54,326 bases of DNA, taken from NCBI RefSeq assembly GCF_900108395.1, contig NZ_FNXE01000021.1:1-54326 (forward strand), given 5' to 3'. The translations under genes were made by a program, and so were the position numbers. The notes beneath the pieces were generated by a model. It was not told where the DNA came from and searched no databases. It saw only the letters and a list, made by a program, of their open reading frames with translations. Positions 53,677 through 54,326 of this stretch are shown one piece after another (position 1 is the first letter of the stretch; the number at the start of each line of letters is the position of its first letter). The stretch comes from Paenimyroides marinum. Lineage in GTDB: Bacteria > Bacteroidota > Bacteroidia > Flavobacteriales > Flavobacteriaceae.

Positions 53677-53895
53677 ATGAAAAAGAAAGCACTACGGGTT
53701 TATGCTATATCTGTTATACTAATTATTATTGCATTAAACAAAAAAAATTATACTATTGTATTAATAGCTGTTTTGGCGTTATTAATAATGTTGTTATATA
53801 TAATATTCTACAAAAAAGTAAAAATGATAACAGCTTATAGAGAAAAAGATGCTTTAATAAATTTATTGCGTCAATTAAAAAAACATCATAGTTAA
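53677..53895 (+). CDS. Small two-helix membrane protein
   Basis: A 72-residue protein with two hydrophobic helices (about 6-20 and 26-46) and a basic/amphipathic C-terminus (KVKMITAYREKDALINLLRQLKKHHS). No family recognised. The 1-nt gap to the preceding lipoprotein gene indicates one transcript; the pair could act together. Confidence 0.65.
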   Translation: MKKKALRVYAISVILIIIALNKKNYTIVLIAVLALLIMLLYIIFYKKVKMITAYREKDALINLLRQLKKHHS

Positions 53896-53968
53896 GGTGG
53901 TGTTAGTTTCTTTGTAGACTTTTATGATTATAATGCCGTTCAGTGGTAAATATAATATTGCATAAATT

Positions 53969-54022
53969 ATGAAAAAATACAATAAATTACTTGGTGGATA
54001 TGCAAATAAAAATTCCAGTTAA
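53969..54022 (+). CDS. Possible tiny peptide gene with LLGG
   Basis: Seventeen codons, MKKYNKLLGGYANKNSS, begin at ATG 53969 just after a TAATATTG-like -7 element and end at TAA 54020, two nucleotides before the stop of the transposase gene on the other strand. LLGG resembles a double-glycine leader junction, but the leader part is short (10 residues). It may be cut short by the IS. Weak evidence; a chance ORF is as likely. Confidence 0.2.
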   Translation: MKKYNKLLGGYANKNSS

Positions 54023-54024
54023 AG

Positions 54025-54326
54025 TTAAGCGACATTTTTGTAAAATTTATTTTGATTGTTAAACTCTTCTATTGTTTTGTAATTCAGTGCTCGGTGTCTT
54101 CTTTTTTTATTGTACCATACTTCTATATATTCAAAAACTTCTATTTCCATTTGTTGCTTTGTAACGAGCTTGTTCCCGTATATTAACTCGGTTTTCAGTG
54201 ATTTAAAGAAGCTTTCCGCTACTGCGTTATCCCAACAATTTCCCTTTCGTGACATGCTTCGGGTTACGCCGTAAGACTCCAGTACATTGGTAAATTTCTT
54301 TGTGGCATATTGCACTCCTTGATCGG
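54025..54326 (-). CDS. IS3-family transposase, C-terminal part (5' end outside window)
   Basis: The rve/DDE C-terminal end of an IS3-type OrfB transposase. The frame is open to the window edge, so the gene begins to the right. Seen: DQGVQYAT, SRKGNCWDNAVAESFFKSLKTELIYG with the last catalytic E in AESFF, and EYIEVWYNKKRRHRALNYKTIEEFN. The nearby terminal repeat is not recognisable, and the stop lies at 54025-54027. The IS inserts next to the tiny ORF at 53969. Confidence 0.85.
   Translation of the reverse strand, partial: DQGVQYATKKFTNVLESYGVTRSMSRKGNCWDNAVAESFFKSLKTELIYGNKLVTKQQMEIEVFEYIEVWYNKKRRHRALNYKTIEEFNNQNKFYKNVA

Noticed and set aside
1..54326. CRISPR arrays and tRNA genes
   Set aside because: No regularly spaced repeats of suitable length and no tRNA-like cloverleaf or anticodon arm recognised by eye; a tool scan would be needed to be sure.

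Overview
The window looks like one end of a Bacteroidota (Flavobacteriia-type) integrative conjugative element (ICE) joined to a low-GC chromosome. Evidence for the phylum: promoters of the TAnnTTTG type, RteC and MobC homologues of the CTnDOT kind, a DUF1896/DUF3945/topB backbone, lipoboxes and CzcA-CzcC fusions typical of Bacteroidota, and a chromosomal part of about 35% GC with PadR-linked membrane proteins and a TPR/AraC regulator.

Layout. 1-2375: the tail of a GDCCVxC metal-locus gene and the coupling protein gene mobC. 2564-11938: a zinc/divalent-metal module (small Cys/His secreted protein, CzcA-type RND pump fused to its outer-membrane factor, CzcB-like adaptor, Fur-family regulator, transglutaminase-like protein, ZntA-like P-type ATPase). 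12009-24415: a copper module (AraC regulator with a CxxC metal-sensor-like N-terminus, CopA-type ATPase, CopZ-like chaperone, small Cys/Lys-rich secreted protein, HMA-DUF3347 protein, two genes of unclear role, CopB-type CPH ATPase, DUF3347 lipoprotein, DUF305 protein, TRASH-like lipoprotein, haem-binding protein, multicopper oxidase fused to a CopB-like barrel). 24668-40482: ICE backbone (rteC, giant methylase-helicase, DUF1896, ORF6N, topB, DUF4099/DUF3945, two HTH genes, second rteC), interrupted at 31594-34113 by an arsenic operon (arsR, DUF6428, arsenate reductase, acr3). No integrase or relaxase is present in the window, so the rest of the element must lie to the left.

40483-40836 is the probable element/chromosome boundary. 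From 40837 the DNA is AT-rich chromosome: an RDD protein, a PadR operon with three membrane paralogues (one broken in a homopolymer), a PaaE-type reductase, a hypothetical protein, purD, a UDP-sugar decarboxylase plus sugar transferase pair, a TPR/AraC regulator with a duplicated 5' end, two lipoproteins, a small membrane protein and the 3' end of an IS3-family transposase.

The cargo genes form a layered metal defence: P-type ATPases move metal from cytoplasm to periplasm, the RND complex exports it from the cell, periplasmic DUF3347, haem and multicopper oxidase proteins bind or oxidise copper, and the arsenic operon reduces and exports arsenical ions. The points most worth a second look are a branched, possibly switchable RNA with a three-codon leader ORF upstream of rteC (24428-24635), an 8-kb GC-rich block whose two edges fall inside copA and the multicopper oxidase gene, a homopolymer frameshift that breaks an otherwise tightly coupled operon, and a cluster of TGCCA palindromes around the second rteC.
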